NCBI RefSeq assembly: GCF_000975155.1
Contig: NZ_BBRG01000001.1
Span: 727,999 to 791,998 of the forward strand
Source: Demequina globuliformis
GTDB lineage: Bacteria > Actinomycetota > Actinomycetes > Actinomycetales > Demequinaceae
Length of the DNA stretch: 64,000 nt
Reading direction: 5' to 3'
Shown: positions 41,340 to 49,610 of the stretch, piece after piece
Position numbering within the stretch: the first letter of the stretch is position 1
How the letters are laid out: the number at the start of each line of letters is the position of its first letter
Translations under genes and position numbers: made by a program
The notes under the pieces: generated by a model
The model's input: only the letters and a program-made list of their open reading frames with translations
Databases searched by the model: none
Told to the model about the DNA's origin: nothing

Positions 41340-41984
41340 GTGACAACGGCCACCGAGAAATGGGACGCGAAGAAGTCCATTCCGTCGTACCGTGCACGCC
41401 CGGGCCGGGTCGATCTGATCACGCTCCCGTCACAGAGGTATTTAGCGGCCGACGCTGCGGGAGCCCCAGAGGCCGAGCTGCGGGTGCCCGAGTCCTCGCT
41501 GCCCATGTTCTCGGAGGCTGTTCAGGCGCTCTACCCCCTCGCGTACGCGCTGAAGTTTGCCTCCAAGAACGTGCTCGGCCGCGACTACGTGGTGCCGCCC
41601 CTTGAGGCACTGTGGTGGGCGGATGACATGAGCGTGTTCACCACGCCCAGCAACCGCGATCGGTGGCGGTCAACAGCGCTGCTGATGATCCCGGCCTGGA
41701 TTGAAGAACCGCAGATCGAATCCGCGTTCGAGACCGCCTCCGGGAAAGTCGCGCCAGAGTTGCTGTCACACGTGCGCGTCGAGACCCTGACGGAGAATGT
41801 GGCCGCGCAGACGCTGCATGTGGGCCCCTTCAGCGAGGAAGGCCCGGTTGTCGAGTCCCTCCATGCGCACATCGCCGACGCCGGTATGGAGTTGGCGGGC
41901 AAGCACCACGAGGTCTATTTGTCCGACGTTCGCCGGGCTGCGCCGGACAAGTGGCGCACCATCATTCGGCAGCCCGCGCGCTAG
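41340..41984 (+). CDS. GyrI-like small-molecule-binding domain protein
   Basis: 214-residue cytoplasmic protein resembling the stand-alone GyrI-like/BmrR ligand-domain family (segments GRVDLITLPSQRYLAADAAG, FSEAVQALYPLAYALKFASK, and LHVGPFSEEGPVVESLHAHI). Members bind small molecules or hydrolyse cyclopropanes or epoxides in some cases; no DNA-binding part is present. The start is the GTG at 41340 with AGGAG upstream, after the MacB terminator. It converges on murB. Confidence 0.78.
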   Translation: MTTATEKWDAKKSIPSYRARPGRVDLITLPSQRYLAADAAGAPEAELRVPESSLPMFSEAVQALYPLAYALKFASKNVLGRDYVVPPLEALWWADDMSVFTTPSNRDRWRSTALLMIPAWIEEPQIESAFETASGKVAPELLSHVRVETLTENVAAQTLHVGPFSEEGPVVESLHAHIADAGMELAGKHHEVYLSDVRRAAPDKWRTIIRQPAR

Positions 41985-42033
41985 CTCGGGCTCTGCGTCC
42001 CCGCCGTCGGCGCGCCCCACGCGCACGTCCGCG

Positions 42034-43110
42034 TCACAGGTCGACGCCCACCCTCACCGGCTCCGGGACCAAGTCGACTGCGAACGCGTCCGCCACACCA
42101 CCTTGGACCGTTTTCGCCAGCTCCACCAGGTCGTCGGCCCGTGCCGCGCCCCGGTTAGTAAGCGCCAGAGTGTGCTTAGTCGACAGCGAAGCGGGGGCGT
42201 CTGGCCTCACCTGGAAGCCACGGGCAAATCCCGCTCGCTCAATCAACCACGCCGCGGAGGTCTTGACGCGGCCATCCGCAGTGGGAAACCGCGGAGCGTC
42301 TGCGGGCAGCGCAGCCGCCGCTGCCGCCGACAGGATCGGGTTGGTGAAAAATGACCCCGCGCTCCACGTGTCGTGATCCGCGGAGTCGAGCACCATGCCC
42401 TTGCGCGCCCGCACCTCGAGCACGGCCTCGCGAACCTCAGTGAGCGGCGCGCGGTCGCCTTCCGCCACGCCCAAAGCGGCGGCCAATTGGGCGTACCGGA
42501 TAGGCGCAGACAAGGTGCCAAAGCGCATGTGGAACGTGACGTCGAGCACGATGTATCGCGGACTGGGACGCCAGATCTCGCCGTCGGGTGCCTGGCCGCG
42601 CATGGACTTCTTCAGCAGCGAGTCACGGTAGGCGAAACCGCACGCGACCTGCGGCAGGGACCGGACGCGGGACTCCGCTCGGTCCCAGACCCGCACCGTG
42701 GCGATGGTGTCCGCGACCTCCGCGCCATACGCACCCACGTTCTGCACCGGCGTCGCGCCCGTCGACCCTGGGATGCCGGACAACGCCTCGATGCCGACCC
42801 ATCCCTCAGCGCATGCCTGCTCCACGAAGGAGTCCCATGGCAGCCCAGCCGTCGCAGTCGCGGAGACTCCCCCGCACATGCCGTCGTCTTGGACACGCAC
42901 CTCGCGGCGGGCGTCGCGCAAAACCACGCCATCGAAGCCGCCGTCACCGATCAACAGGTTGGAGCCTCCGCCCAGCACCAGCAGCGGCGTGCCTGCGGCA
43001 TCGGCGTCTGACACCGTGGCGATCAGCTCGTCCTCCGAGGCGGCGTCCACGAGGGTGCTAGCGGGCCCGCCCACGCGCAGCGTGGTGAAGTCTGCGAGGG
43101 CGACGGTCAT
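42034..43110 (-). CDS. murB: UDP-N-acetylenolpyruvoylglucosamine reductase
   Basis: NADPH- and FAD-dependent enzyme of peptidoglycan precursor synthesis, 358 residues. FAD-binding segments are TLRVGGPAS and VLGGGSNLLIGDGGFDG; the catalytic region has GFAYRDSLLKK, and GSFFTNPIL and SLSTKHTLALTNRG are conserved. The ATG at 43110 overlaps the MFS stop (ATGA). A TAGGCT box 6 nt before the ATG, inside the MFS gene, predicts an additional leaderless transcript. It belongs to the conserved rpmG-hadA-hadB-murB neighbourhood. Confidence 0.95.
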   Translation of the reverse strand: MTVALADFTTLRVGGPASTLVDAASEDELIATVSDADAAGTPLLVLGGGSNLLIGDGGFDGVVLRDARREVRVQDDGMCGGVSATATAGLPWDSFVEQACAEGWVGIEALSGIPGSTGATPVQNVGAYGAEVADTIATVRVWDRAESRVRSLPQVACGFAYRDSLLKKSMRGQAPDGEIWRPSPRYIVLDVTFHMRFGTLSAPIRYAQLAAALGVAEGDRAPLTEVREAVLEVRARKGMVLDSADHDTWSAGSFFTNPILSAAAAAALPADAPRFPTADGRVKTSAAWLIERAGFARGFQVRPDAPASLSTKHTLALTNRGAARADDLVELAKTVQGGVADAFAVDLVPEPVRVGVDL

Positions 43111-44498
43111 GGGTTCAGCCTAGAGGGCCGCTGTGCCGCGGCCTCGTCGTCCCGTGCCGGAGCGTGATCAGGCGTGCCGTCGTGAACCACGGATCCCGTG
43201 TCAGCGCCCAGGGTCGCGTGCTCGGCGTCGTAGGCGTCGTGCGCGGCGTCGTGCGAGGCGCCGCGCGCGGACCGACGCCGAATGTGGCCCGAGCCACGCA
43301 CGCCCTGCGCGAAGATCAGCGTCACCGTCGAGGCGACCGCCACCACCAGCAGCGCGTCCCGCAGTGGCACCAGCTCGCCCAGCTGGCCCACAATCTGGGG
43401 CACAAACAGCCCCGCGACGGTGGAGAACGATGTCACGGCGGCGACCCTAGCGGCGGCGTGGCGTGGATCATCCGCGGCCGCCGTCATCAAGATGGGGACA
43501 CCCAACGCAGCGCCCATGCCCCACAGCACTGCGGCCACCGGCACCAGCCAGGCCACCGGGGTGAAGGCAAACAGCACAAGCCCGGCGATCACGCTCAACG
43601 CGGACAGGCGCAGTGTCGTGACGCGGCCAAGGCGGGCAATGATCGGGGCACCCAGCCACCTCACCGTGACCATCGCGACCACGAAGATCCAGTAGACGAT
43701 GACGCCGGTCGCTTCCGAGCCACCGAAGTCGTCGACCACGCTGAGCGCCAGCCATTGGCCCGCGGTCATCTCAGTCATGGCGGCGGCGCAGATCAGGATT
43801 CCGAGCAGCAACACGTGGCGGTTGCGGTACTCCTTCTTTGCAGTCGCGAAAGGTCCGCCAATGCTCGCGGCACGCGAGTCCTCGCTGGGCATCCCGTCCA
43901 TGGTGGCGGCCGGAATGATGAGGAAGCGGATCACGGTCATGATCGCGACCGCGCCAAGGAAGTGCCAGGCCGGCTCAAGCTGGAGCGCGGAGGCCACTGC
44001 GCCGATGCCAAGACCTGCCGCGAGGCCAATCGAGAACGAGGCGTGGAACTGGCTCATGACGGCGCGCCCCATTTTGCGCTCGACCTCGGCTGCCTCCGCG
44101 TTCATCCCCACGTTGATGAAGGAGTAGGAGAAGCTCATCATGAAGTAGCCGGCAGCAAACAGCCACCGCGACGGCACCTCCATCGACAACGCGATGGTGA
44201 CAAATGCAGCGAGAACGCCCCAGTTGGCCCATGCCAGCACTCGGCGGGTACCGAACTGCGCGGCGGCCCACCCCGTCACCACGAGTCCGGCGAGCGCGCC
44301 GAGCGCTCCGAACATGATGAGGGTCGCCAGCTCCGCGGAGGACGTGCCGAGCGCGTCGCGAATGGACGGCATACGCGACATGAGCGTCGCCATCGAGAAA
44401 CCCATGAGGATAAACAGGCCGAGCACGGCCACTCTCGCCGAGCGGACCCGCGCAGGCGTGGGCGCGTTCGTGGGCTCGAAACGTTGCGAGAGGGGCAT
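43107..44498 (-). CDS. MFS transporter
   Basis: 463 residues with about twelve membrane helices, similar to fucose/sugar- or drug-type permeases (FILMGFSMATLMSRMPSIRD, MSFSYSFINVGMNAEAAEVE). The C-terminal 60 residues are hydrophilic with an Asp/His/Ala-rich stretch. The start is the ATG at 44498 with AAGGTGA 8 nt upstream; a longer frame starts inside the intergenic region. It is divergent from a LacI regulator, the usual arrangement for control of a sugar permease. Its stop overlaps the murB start. Confidence 0.85.
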   Translation of the reverse strand: MPLSQRFEPTNAPTPARVRSARVAVLGLFILMGFSMATLMSRMPSIRDALGTSSAELATLIMFGALGALAGLVVTGWAAAQFGTRRVLAWANWGVLAAFVTIALSMEVPSRWLFAAGYFMMSFSYSFINVGMNAEAAEVERKMGRAVMSQFHASFSIGLAAGLGIGAVASALQLEPAWHFLGAVAIMTVIRFLIIPAATMDGMPSEDSRAASIGGPFATAKKEYRNRHVLLLGILICAAAMTEMTAGQWLALSVVDDFGGSEATGVIVYWIFVVAMVTVRWLGAPIIARLGRVTTLRLSALSVIAGLVLFAFTPVAWLVPVAAVLWGMGAALGVPILMTAAADDPRHAAARVAAVTSFSTVAGLFVPQIVGQLGELVPLRDALLVVAVASTVTLIFAQGVRGSGHIRRRSARGASHDAAHDAYDAEHATLGADTGSVVHDGTPDHAPARDDEAAAQRPSRLNP

Positions 44499-44588
44499 GC
44501 GTCGTATCACCTTTATGTTGGGGGAACCCCGCAATTGGCCGATGCGTCGATCGCCTCCGGTCAACGCTACGATGCGCTTGAGCAGGGG

Positions 44589-44603
44589 TACCTTCATGGT
44601 ACG
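44589..44603. promoter_or_regulatory. Possible operator between the MFS and LacI genes
   Basis: GTACC (near 44589-44592) and GGTAC (44598-44602) form an inverted repeat around TTCAT in the divergent region 44499-44628. LacI-family sites are palindromic, but typically have a central CG, so the match is weak. A GGCCGATGC word lies at 44537-44545. Confidence 0.25.
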
Positions 44604-44628
44604 CGCGTTACACACTTCAGGAGGCACC

Positions 44629-45693
44629 GTGGCAGCGAAGCGACGACCCACGATGGCCGATGTCGCGGCCAGGGCAAAGGTGTCACTGTCAACGGTGTCG
44701 CTCGCCTACTCGGGCGCCGGCCCCATCTCAGGGGACATGAAGGCCCGCGTCATCAAGGCCGCAGACGAGCTCGGCTATGCCGGCCCCTCCGCACAGGCCC
44801 GCGCCTTGCGCTCAGGGCGCTCGCACGTGGTCGGCGTGGTCATTCACGACCAGCTCTCACTCGCGTTCCGGGCGCCACTTATCCTCAACATCATGGACGG
44901 CCTCATCTCCGACCTGGGCGAGATGGGACTCGGGGTCCTCCTCATCCCCTCCCCGAGCGGCAAGGCGGATGAGAAGTCGCTCCTGGAAACTGCCCCCATG
45001 GACGCGGCCGTCCTGTTCCGCGTCCGCGACCACGACGAGCCCGCCCTAGAGATTCTGCGCAAGCGCGCGATCCCCACCGTGGTGATGGACGCGAACGCCC
45101 CGTCTGGCGGAGCCGAGGTCAGCATCGACGATGGTGCCGCCACGGTCGAACTCATCGAACACCTGCAGAGCCTGGGCCACGAGCGCATTGGCACCATTAC
45201 CCTCCCTCACGCTCCCGGCGGCGAGACGTCACTCAAGCCCGTCGACTACGACCCGCGCTCAGCGTGGGCCCCCATGCACAATCGCCTGCGCGCGTTCCGC
45301 GAAGCCGGAGTCGAGCCGTGCGTGGTGGTGGAAGCACGAGAGTCGATGGTCGCTGAGGGCATCGCGGCCGGCCATATTGCGTTGTCCCACGATTCCCGGC
45401 CCACCGCGCTCGTGGTGCAGTCGGACATCCTTGCCGCTGGCACCATCCTCGCCGCACGCGAGCTCGACCTGTCGATCCCCCACGACGTCTCGATCACCGG
45501 CTTCGATGGACTCGATCTGCCGTGGATCTCGCCGCTCGAGCTGACCACTGTGGAACAGGACGGGGAGGCCAAGGGACACACGATGGCACGCCTGGTCCGC
45601 GAACTTCTCGACGGTGGCGCGCCACAGCAGGTGCTCAGCCCACTGACCTTCCGCATCGGCAACACCACGGCCAAGGTGAACCCGGAGCGCTAA
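44629..45693 (+). CDS. LacI-family transcriptional regulator
   Basis: 354 residues. The N-terminal helix-turn-helix (RPTMADVAARAKVSLSTVSL) and hinge are followed by a periplasmic-binding-like sensor domain (GVVIHDQLSLAFRAPL ... ITGFDGLDLPWISPLELTTV). The GTG at 44629 has AGGAGG 4 nt upstream. Divergent from the MFS permease, which it probably controls along with itself. Effector unknown, probably a sugar. Confidence 0.93.
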   Translation: MAAKRRPTMADVAARAKVSLSTVSLAYSGAGPISGDMKARVIKAADELGYAGPSAQARALRSGRSHVVGVVIHDQLSLAFRAPLILNIMDGLISDLGEMGLGVLLIPSPSGKADEKSLLETAPMDAAVLFRVRDHDEPALEILRKRAIPTVVMDANAPSGGAEVSIDDGAATVELIEHLQSLGHERIGTITLPHAPGGETSLKPVDYDPRSAWAPMHNRLRAFREAGVEPCVVVEARESMVAEGIAAGHIALSHDSRPTALVVQSDILAAGTILAARELDLSIPHDVSITGFDGLDLPWISPLELTTVEQDGEAKGHTMARLVRELLDGGAPQQVLSPLTFRIGNTTAKVNPER

Positions 45694-45712
45694 AGCGCCC
45701 CGGGCATCGGCC

Positions 45713-46144
45713 CTACTCGCAGTCGACGACCGCCTGCGCCTTGCCAAGGACCTTGGCGCCGTCGAACTCGACGGTCAGATCCACGCGCGCGGTGCGGCGT
45801 TCCTCGTCGAGCGCGCCAATCTTCGCGCTCACCTGAACGCGGGCCTCGCCTGGGTTCGGCACGGGAATGGGGCGCGTGAAGCGCACCTGGTAGTCGGAGA
45901 CATTGCCCGCACCAGCCCACTCCTCAACCACCGACGCGCCCACGCCCATGGTGAGCATGCCGTGCGCGATCACGCCGGGCAGGCCCACCTCCTCGGCGAT
46001 GACATCGTTGTAGTGAATGGGGTTGAAGTCTCCTGACGCACCCGCGTAGCGGACCAAGGTGTCGCGCGTCAGCGCCACCTCGCGCTCGGCGACCACCTGG
46101 CCTACCTCGAGGCCATCGAAGCTGGGACTCGTGGACTCGGTCAT
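45713..46144 (-). CDS. MaoC-like (R)-hydroxyacyl dehydratase, HadB-type
   Basis: 143-residue single hot-dog fold enzyme. The hydratase 2 motif YAGASGDFNPIHYND carries the catalytic Asp and His. It starts with ATGA overlap with the upstream HadA-like gene, the pairing seen for mycobacterial HadA/HadB, which form a heterodimer dehydrating 3-hydroxyacyl-ACP. In organisms without mycolic acids the role is less clear. It converges with the LacI gene, 19 nt apart, with a GCATCGGC word between. Confidence 0.88.
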   Translation of the reverse strand: MTESTSPSFDGLEVGQVVAEREVALTRDTLVRYAGASGDFNPIHYNDVIAEEVGLPGVIAHGMLTMGVGASVVEEWAGAGNVSDYQVRFTRPIPVPNPGEARVQVSAKIGALDEERRTARVDLTVEFDGAKVLGKAQAVVDCE

Positions 46145-46587
46145 GCGGACTCCCTCACAGCCAGGGTCGAGGTGACGGTAGACACGGGAGCACCGTCGGC
46201 GTCCGTGAGTTCAGCTCGCGTGGTCACCATCGAGATGCCCGCGCGCTGCTTGATGGAGTCGATGTGCACGGTCGTGTAGATGACGTCACCGGCCACCAGG
46301 GGGCGCACGTGGGTGAAGCGCTCTTCGCCGTGCACCACCATGGAAAAGTCGACGCCGACCTCGGGGTCCGTCACGACGTGAAACTCGGCCTTTTGCGCGA
46401 TCACCACTGCGAAGGTCGTGGGGGCGACCAGGTCGTGGAAGCCTTCCGCCTGCGCGACCGCGACATCGCGGTGGGCGCCGGAGTAGGCATCGACGGCGTC
46501 GGCGAACTCGCGAATCTTGACGCGCGTCACCTCGTACGGCTCAAAGGGGCCGTATGAGCGGCCCACTGCATCTGCGTTAACTGGCAC
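46141..46587 (-). CDS. MaoC N-terminal-like protein (UPF0336, HadA-type)
   Basis: 148-residue hot-dog fold protein beginning MPVNADAVGRSYGPFEPYEV. It lacks the Asp/His pair of its HadB partner and resembles the substrate-binding subunit HadA. The GTG at 46587 has TAGGCT exactly 6 nt upstream and no ribosome site, so it should be leaderless. Operon with the HadB-like gene. Confidence 0.87.
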   Translation of the reverse strand: MPVNADAVGRSYGPFEPYEVTRVKIREFADAVDAYSGAHRDVAVAQAEGFHDLVAPTTFAVVIAQKAEFHVVTDPEVGVDFSMVVHGEERFTHVRPLVAGDVIYTTVHIDSIKQRAGISMVTTRAELTDADGAPVSTVTSTLAVRESA

Positions 46588-46599
46588 GTGGCCAGCCTA
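46588..46599 (-). promoter_or_regulatory. -10 box TAGGCT for the leaderless hadA-like gene
   Basis: Minus-strand TAGGCT (46599-46594) and 6 nt to the GTG at 46587. Confidence 0.65.
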
Positions 46600-46626
46600 G
46601 CGAACCGCGCCGACGGCCCCACCTCT

Positions 46627-46692
46627 CCCGCCAAATGGAGCCATTCGGCTGTTTTAGGGGGCCATAACTGCGAAATGGTTCCATTTGGCGGG
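46627..46692. repeat. Inverted pair of the 29-bp AT-rich repeat element
   Basis: The right arm (46664-46692) is an exact 29-bp copy of 49513-49541, with core AAATGGTTCCATTT. The left arm (46627-46662) is a diverged inverted copy: CCCGCCAAATGGAGCCATT against CCCGCCAAATGGAACCATT. The pair can form a long hairpin. It lies about 40 bp upstream of the hadA-like promoter. Confidence 0.85.
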
Positions 46693-46732
46693 CTGGGCCG
46701 GGGCGCGGGTGGGCTGGGCGGGAAAGCACAGC

Positions 46733-46784
46733 GGGCCGATGCCCGGGTGCGCCTCCGTACGGAGGTCGGCCCGGGCATCGGCCC
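46733..46784 (-). terminator. Large hairpin after the NCS2 permease, built from GGCCGATGC words
   Basis: GGGCCGATGCCCGGG (46733-46747) and its exact complement CCCGGGCATCGGCCC (46770-46784) form a 15-bp stem. The loop contains a perfect 14-bp palindrome CCTCCGTACGGAGG (46752-46765). It lies 17 nt past the permease stop and probably terminates it. Confidence 0.75.
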
Positions 46785-46800
46785 GTATGAGCGGCGGGGT

Positions 46801-48261
46801 TTAGCCCAGCGCCTCCACGATGGGACCAAGCGCGAAGTAGACCACGAACGCGCCGGCGGCACCCCACATCAGGGGGTGAACCTTGCGAGCGCCGCCGGTG
46901 AAGACCTGGAGCACCACAAAGGAGATGAAGCCCACGCCAATTCCGGCGGAGATCGAGTAGCCAAAGGGCATGATGATGAACGTCAGGAACGCGGGGATCG
47001 CGATCCGGTAGTCCTTCCAGTCAATGCCCGCCACCTGCGACACCATCAGGAAGCCCACCACGACCAGCACCGGCGTGGCGGCCTCGAACGGCACCAACGC
47101 GTACAGCGGGGTCAGGAAGGTCGACAACAGGAACGCGACACCGGTGATCACCGACGCGAACCCGGTCCGCGCACCATCACCCACACCTGCGGCAGACTCG
47201 ATGTACGAGGTGTTCGAGCTCACGGAGCCCAGACCACCGGCAGCGGCACCCACGGAGTCAACGAGCAGGATCTGCTGCGTGCGGGGCGGGTTACCGTCCT
47301 TGTCGTTCAGGCCGGCCTCGGCACCCACGGCGGTCATGGTGCCCATGGTGTCGAAGAAGTCGGTGATGAGCAGCGAGAAGATCATCAGCAGCGCGGTCAG
47401 GACGGGCAGCGACGTGAAGCCGCCGAACAGGTCGACCTGGCCCACGAGCGAGAAGTCCGGCGCGGACACCACGGAGTCCGGCACCGCGGGGACCACGAGC
47501 GCCCAGCCGTCAGGGTTCTCACCGCTCTTGGCGCCCAGGCTGGCGACGGCCTCCACAATGACGGCCACCACGGTCGCGACGATGATCGAGATCAGCAGCG
47601 CACCGCGAACCTTCTTGGCCATCAGCACGATTGCGGTGAACAGGCCGATGACGAAGACAACCATGGGCCACGTCGAGATGTACCCGCCGTTGCCAAACTG
47701 CGTGGGCGTGCCAGCGCCGGTGGTGACAATGCCGGCGTCGTACAGGCCAATGAATGCCAGGAACAGGCCGATGCCGACCGCGATGGCCTGCTTCAAGAAG
47801 GCCGGCACGGCCGCGAACACGGCCTTGCGGAAGTTCGTGAGCACCAAAATGAAAATGATGATGCCCTCGATGACCACAAAGCCCATGGCCTCCGGCCAGG
47901 ACATGCCCTCGCGCGAGGCAATGGAGTAGGCCAAGAAGGCGTTGATGCCCAGGCCGGCAGCCATGGCGAGCGGGAACCGCGCCCACACACCCATGACGAT
48001 GGACAGGAGTCCGGCGACCAAAGCGGTGGCGGCTGCGACGAGGGCAAGGTTGGGCTCAGTGCCGCCGCCCAGGAAGTTGCCCTGCCCGTCCGCGACGGTA
48101 CCGATGATCAGGGGGTTAAGAACCACGATGTAGGACATCGTGAAGAAGGTGGTGAGTCCTCCTCGGATCTCTTGGCCGAAGGTGGACCCCCGGCTCGAGA
48201 TTGAAAAGTAGGAATCGAGTGTGCCGGCGATGCCGGTGCGCTCAGTAACGGGCGCGGACAT
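46801..48261 (-). CDS. NCS2/AzgA-family purine permease
   Basis: 486 residues, about 13 membrane helices, of the AzgA/GhxP-like hypoxanthine/guanine/adenine:H+ symporter branch (LDSYFSISSRGSTFGQEIRG, TTFFTMSYIVVLNPLI, SSNTSYIESAAGVGDGARTG, FLVSQVAGIDWKDY region). The ATG at 48261 follows GAGGAGC. The transcript leader contains a 22-bp palindrome. No purine riboswitch aptamer was recognised. Confidence 0.9.
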   Translation of the reverse strand: MSAPVTERTGIAGTLDSYFSISSRGSTFGQEIRGGLTTFFTMSYIVVLNPLIIGTVADGQGNFLGGGTEPNLALVAAATALVAGLLSIVMGVWARFPLAMAAGLGINAFLAYSIASREGMSWPEAMGFVVIEGIIIFILVLTNFRKAVFAAVPAFLKQAIAVGIGLFLAFIGLYDAGIVTTGAGTPTQFGNGGYISTWPMVVFVIGLFTAIVLMAKKVRGALLISIIVATVVAVIVEAVASLGAKSGENPDGWALVVPAVPDSVVSAPDFSLVGQVDLFGGFTSLPVLTALLMIFSLLITDFFDTMGTMTAVGAEAGLNDKDGNPPRTQQILLVDSVGAAAGGLGSVSSNTSYIESAAGVGDGARTGFASVITGVAFLLSTFLTPLYALVPFEAATPVLVVVGFLMVSQVAGIDWKDYRIAIPAFLTFIIMPFGYSISAGIGVGFISFVVLQVFTGGARKVHPLMWGAAGAFVVYFALGPIVEALG

Positions 48262-48332
48262 AAATGCTCCTCAGTAACTTGATGGGTGCTGAGTTCCCAA
48301 CGGTGATGCCGCCAGTCGGCCATCGTGACGTG

Positions 48333-48354
48333 AGCGTTGCACGGGTGCAACGCT
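48333..48354. promoter_or_regulatory. 22-bp palindrome upstream of the NCS2 permease
   Basis: AGCGTTGCAC-GG-GTGCAACGCT is a perfect 10-bp inverted repeat 72 bp before the permease ATG. It could be an operator for a dimeric regulator or a leader hairpin. Confidence 0.5.
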
Positions 48355-48429
48355 GTGGCGACGGGCGATAGCGTACCTGCCTCAACCGGACGTGTGTGAC
48401 CGGTTTCAGACAGGCGGCCATTTGCCCTG

Positions 48430-49443
48430 CTAGGGGGCGCCGAGTTGAGCGACAAGCGCGAGGTGGTCCGCACCTGAAACCGGCGCCGTGCTCACCGCCT
48501 GAGCAGCAAAGGGACCGCCACGAAGCAACACGTGGTCGATCCCAGCGACCGGGAACGGCAACCTCCCGTGCGGAAACGACATCACCCACCCGGCTCCTGC
48601 TTGGTCCGCCGCGCTCGCGTAGCCACGGTCCTCGAGGGCGCGGAACGCCCGGTGGTCACGCGTCATGTTGAGGTCTCCCACCACGAGCGTGGGGCCGTCC
48701 TGCGCCGCGAGCAGATCGACCAACGCTTCGGTGTCCGCTCGCCAGGCATCGGTGGAGAACGGGCCAGGCGCTGCCGGGTGGGGCGCGAGGACGGTCAGTG
48801 GCCCCTGCTCGGTTGCGACACCGGCGCGCACCAAATGAGAGGTGAAGCCGTCCACCGACTCCGCGGATTCCAGCGCTAGCCGCGACCACAGCCCCACGCC
48901 TACGTACCCAGGTTCTGGGAACGCCGCGCTGTAGGGAAGGTGCGTGGACAGCCCGGCCTCAGCCAAGGCATCGGCCGCCTCCGGGGTGAGCTCTTGCAGC
49001 GCGAGAAGGTCAACACCATGGTTCTTCACGAGCGCGACGACCTCATGCGCGTCTGCTCGCCCGAACGTCAGGCTCACCGAGGCGACGGTGAGCGTCGATG
49101 CGGACTCGCGCGGGGCATCGGCCGTCCACACGGGCAACTGCCACCACGTCAGCGGCACGGCGATCACCGCTGCGACGGCCGCTAGGCGCCACGACCGCGC
49201 GCCTGCGGCCAGCGCGACACACGCCGCGATGCCCACAAGCGCCCACGGGGTGAGTGCGACCAGCCACGCGAAGGGGCCCCACTCAAACCCGGTCGCGCGG
49301 GCGAGGACCGTCAGGGCCGTCGCAAATGCGCATGCAGCACCAGCGATCAACGCAAGACGGCGGCCGATGCTCGGGTTCGTGTCGCTCGGGTTCGTGTCGC
49401 TCGGGCGGCCGATGCTCGGATGGCCTAGTGAGGTGGGCGTCAC
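48430..49443 (-). CDS. Membrane-anchored endonuclease/exonuclease/phosphatase-family protein
   Basis: 337 residues: three membrane helices (about 28-105), then an extracytoplasmic EEP-fold domain. Catalytic signatures are LLALQELT, VVGDLNMTRDH and GIDHVLL...GADHLALVAQL. The family hydrolyses phosphodiesters of DNA, RNA or lipids; substrate unknown. The GTG at 49443 has CACACT 6 nt upstream. The first 28 residues are low complexity (PSDTNPSDTNPSIGR) and come from a local DNA repeat, so a downstream start is possible. Confidence 0.82.
   Translation of the reverse strand: MTPTSLGHPSIGRPSDTNPSDTNPSIGRRLALIAGAACAFATALTVLARATGFEWGPFAWLVALTPWALVGIAACVALAAGARSWRLAAVAAVIAVPLTWWQLPVWTADAPRESASTLTVASVSLTFGRADAHEVVALVKNHGVDLLALQELTPEAADALAEAGLSTHLPYSAAFPEPGYVGVGLWSRLALESAESVDGFTSHLVRAGVATEQGPLTVLAPHPAAPGPFSTDAWRADTEALVDLLAAQDGPTLVVGDLNMTRDHRAFRALEDRGYASAADQAGAGWVMSFPHGRLPFPVAGIDHVLLRGGPFAAQAVSTAPVSGADHLALVAQLGAP
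49361..49419. repeat. Local repeat: 15-bp tandem flanked by CGGCCGATGCTCGG copies
   Basis: Two identical 15-bp units (49375-49389, 49390-49404) lie between two direct 14-bp copies (49361-49374, 49406-49419) that contain the GGCCGATGC word. Confidence 0.9.
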
Positions 49444-49512
49444 GAGGGCAGTGTGGCATGGCGCGCTCGCAATGCGGCTCCCAGTGGCACTTTCCGGACG
49501 TTATGGGCACCT

Positions 49513-49541
49513 ATAACTGCGAAATGGTTCCATTTGGCGGG
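49513..49541. repeat. 29-bp AT-rich repeat element, second copy
   Basis: ATAACTGCGAAATGGTTCCA plus TTTGGCGGG is identical to 46664-46692. The inner AAATGG-TT-CCATTT is palindromic. It sits between the EEP-family gene start and the rpmG terminator. Confidence 0.9.
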
Positions 49542-49565
49542 GATAGGGGGCTGGGGATGCACGAA

Positions 49566-49591
49566 GGCCCGGCACCTTTCGGTACCGGGCC
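49566..49591 (-). terminator. Terminator after rpmG
   Basis: GGCCCGG (49566-49572) pairs with CCGGGCC (49585-49591), 20 nt past the rpmG stop on the minus strand; inner bases TACC/GGCA extend the stem imperfectly. Confidence 0.6.
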
Positions 49592-49610
49592 AACGCTGAA
49601 GAGGTTGTGC

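Noticed and set aside
43164..44972. 602-codon open frame on plus across murB, MFS and LacI
   Set aside because: It overlaps three recognisable genes and is Arg/His/Gly-rich, typical of high-GC shadow frames.
46588..48204. 538-codon open frame opposite the NCS2 permease
   Set aside because: The minus-strand permease is a clear family member with a ribosome site; the plus frame is low complexity.
48262..48429. Purine riboswitch before the NCS2 permease
   Set aside because: No conserved purine aptamer core was recognised; only a simple palindrome is present.
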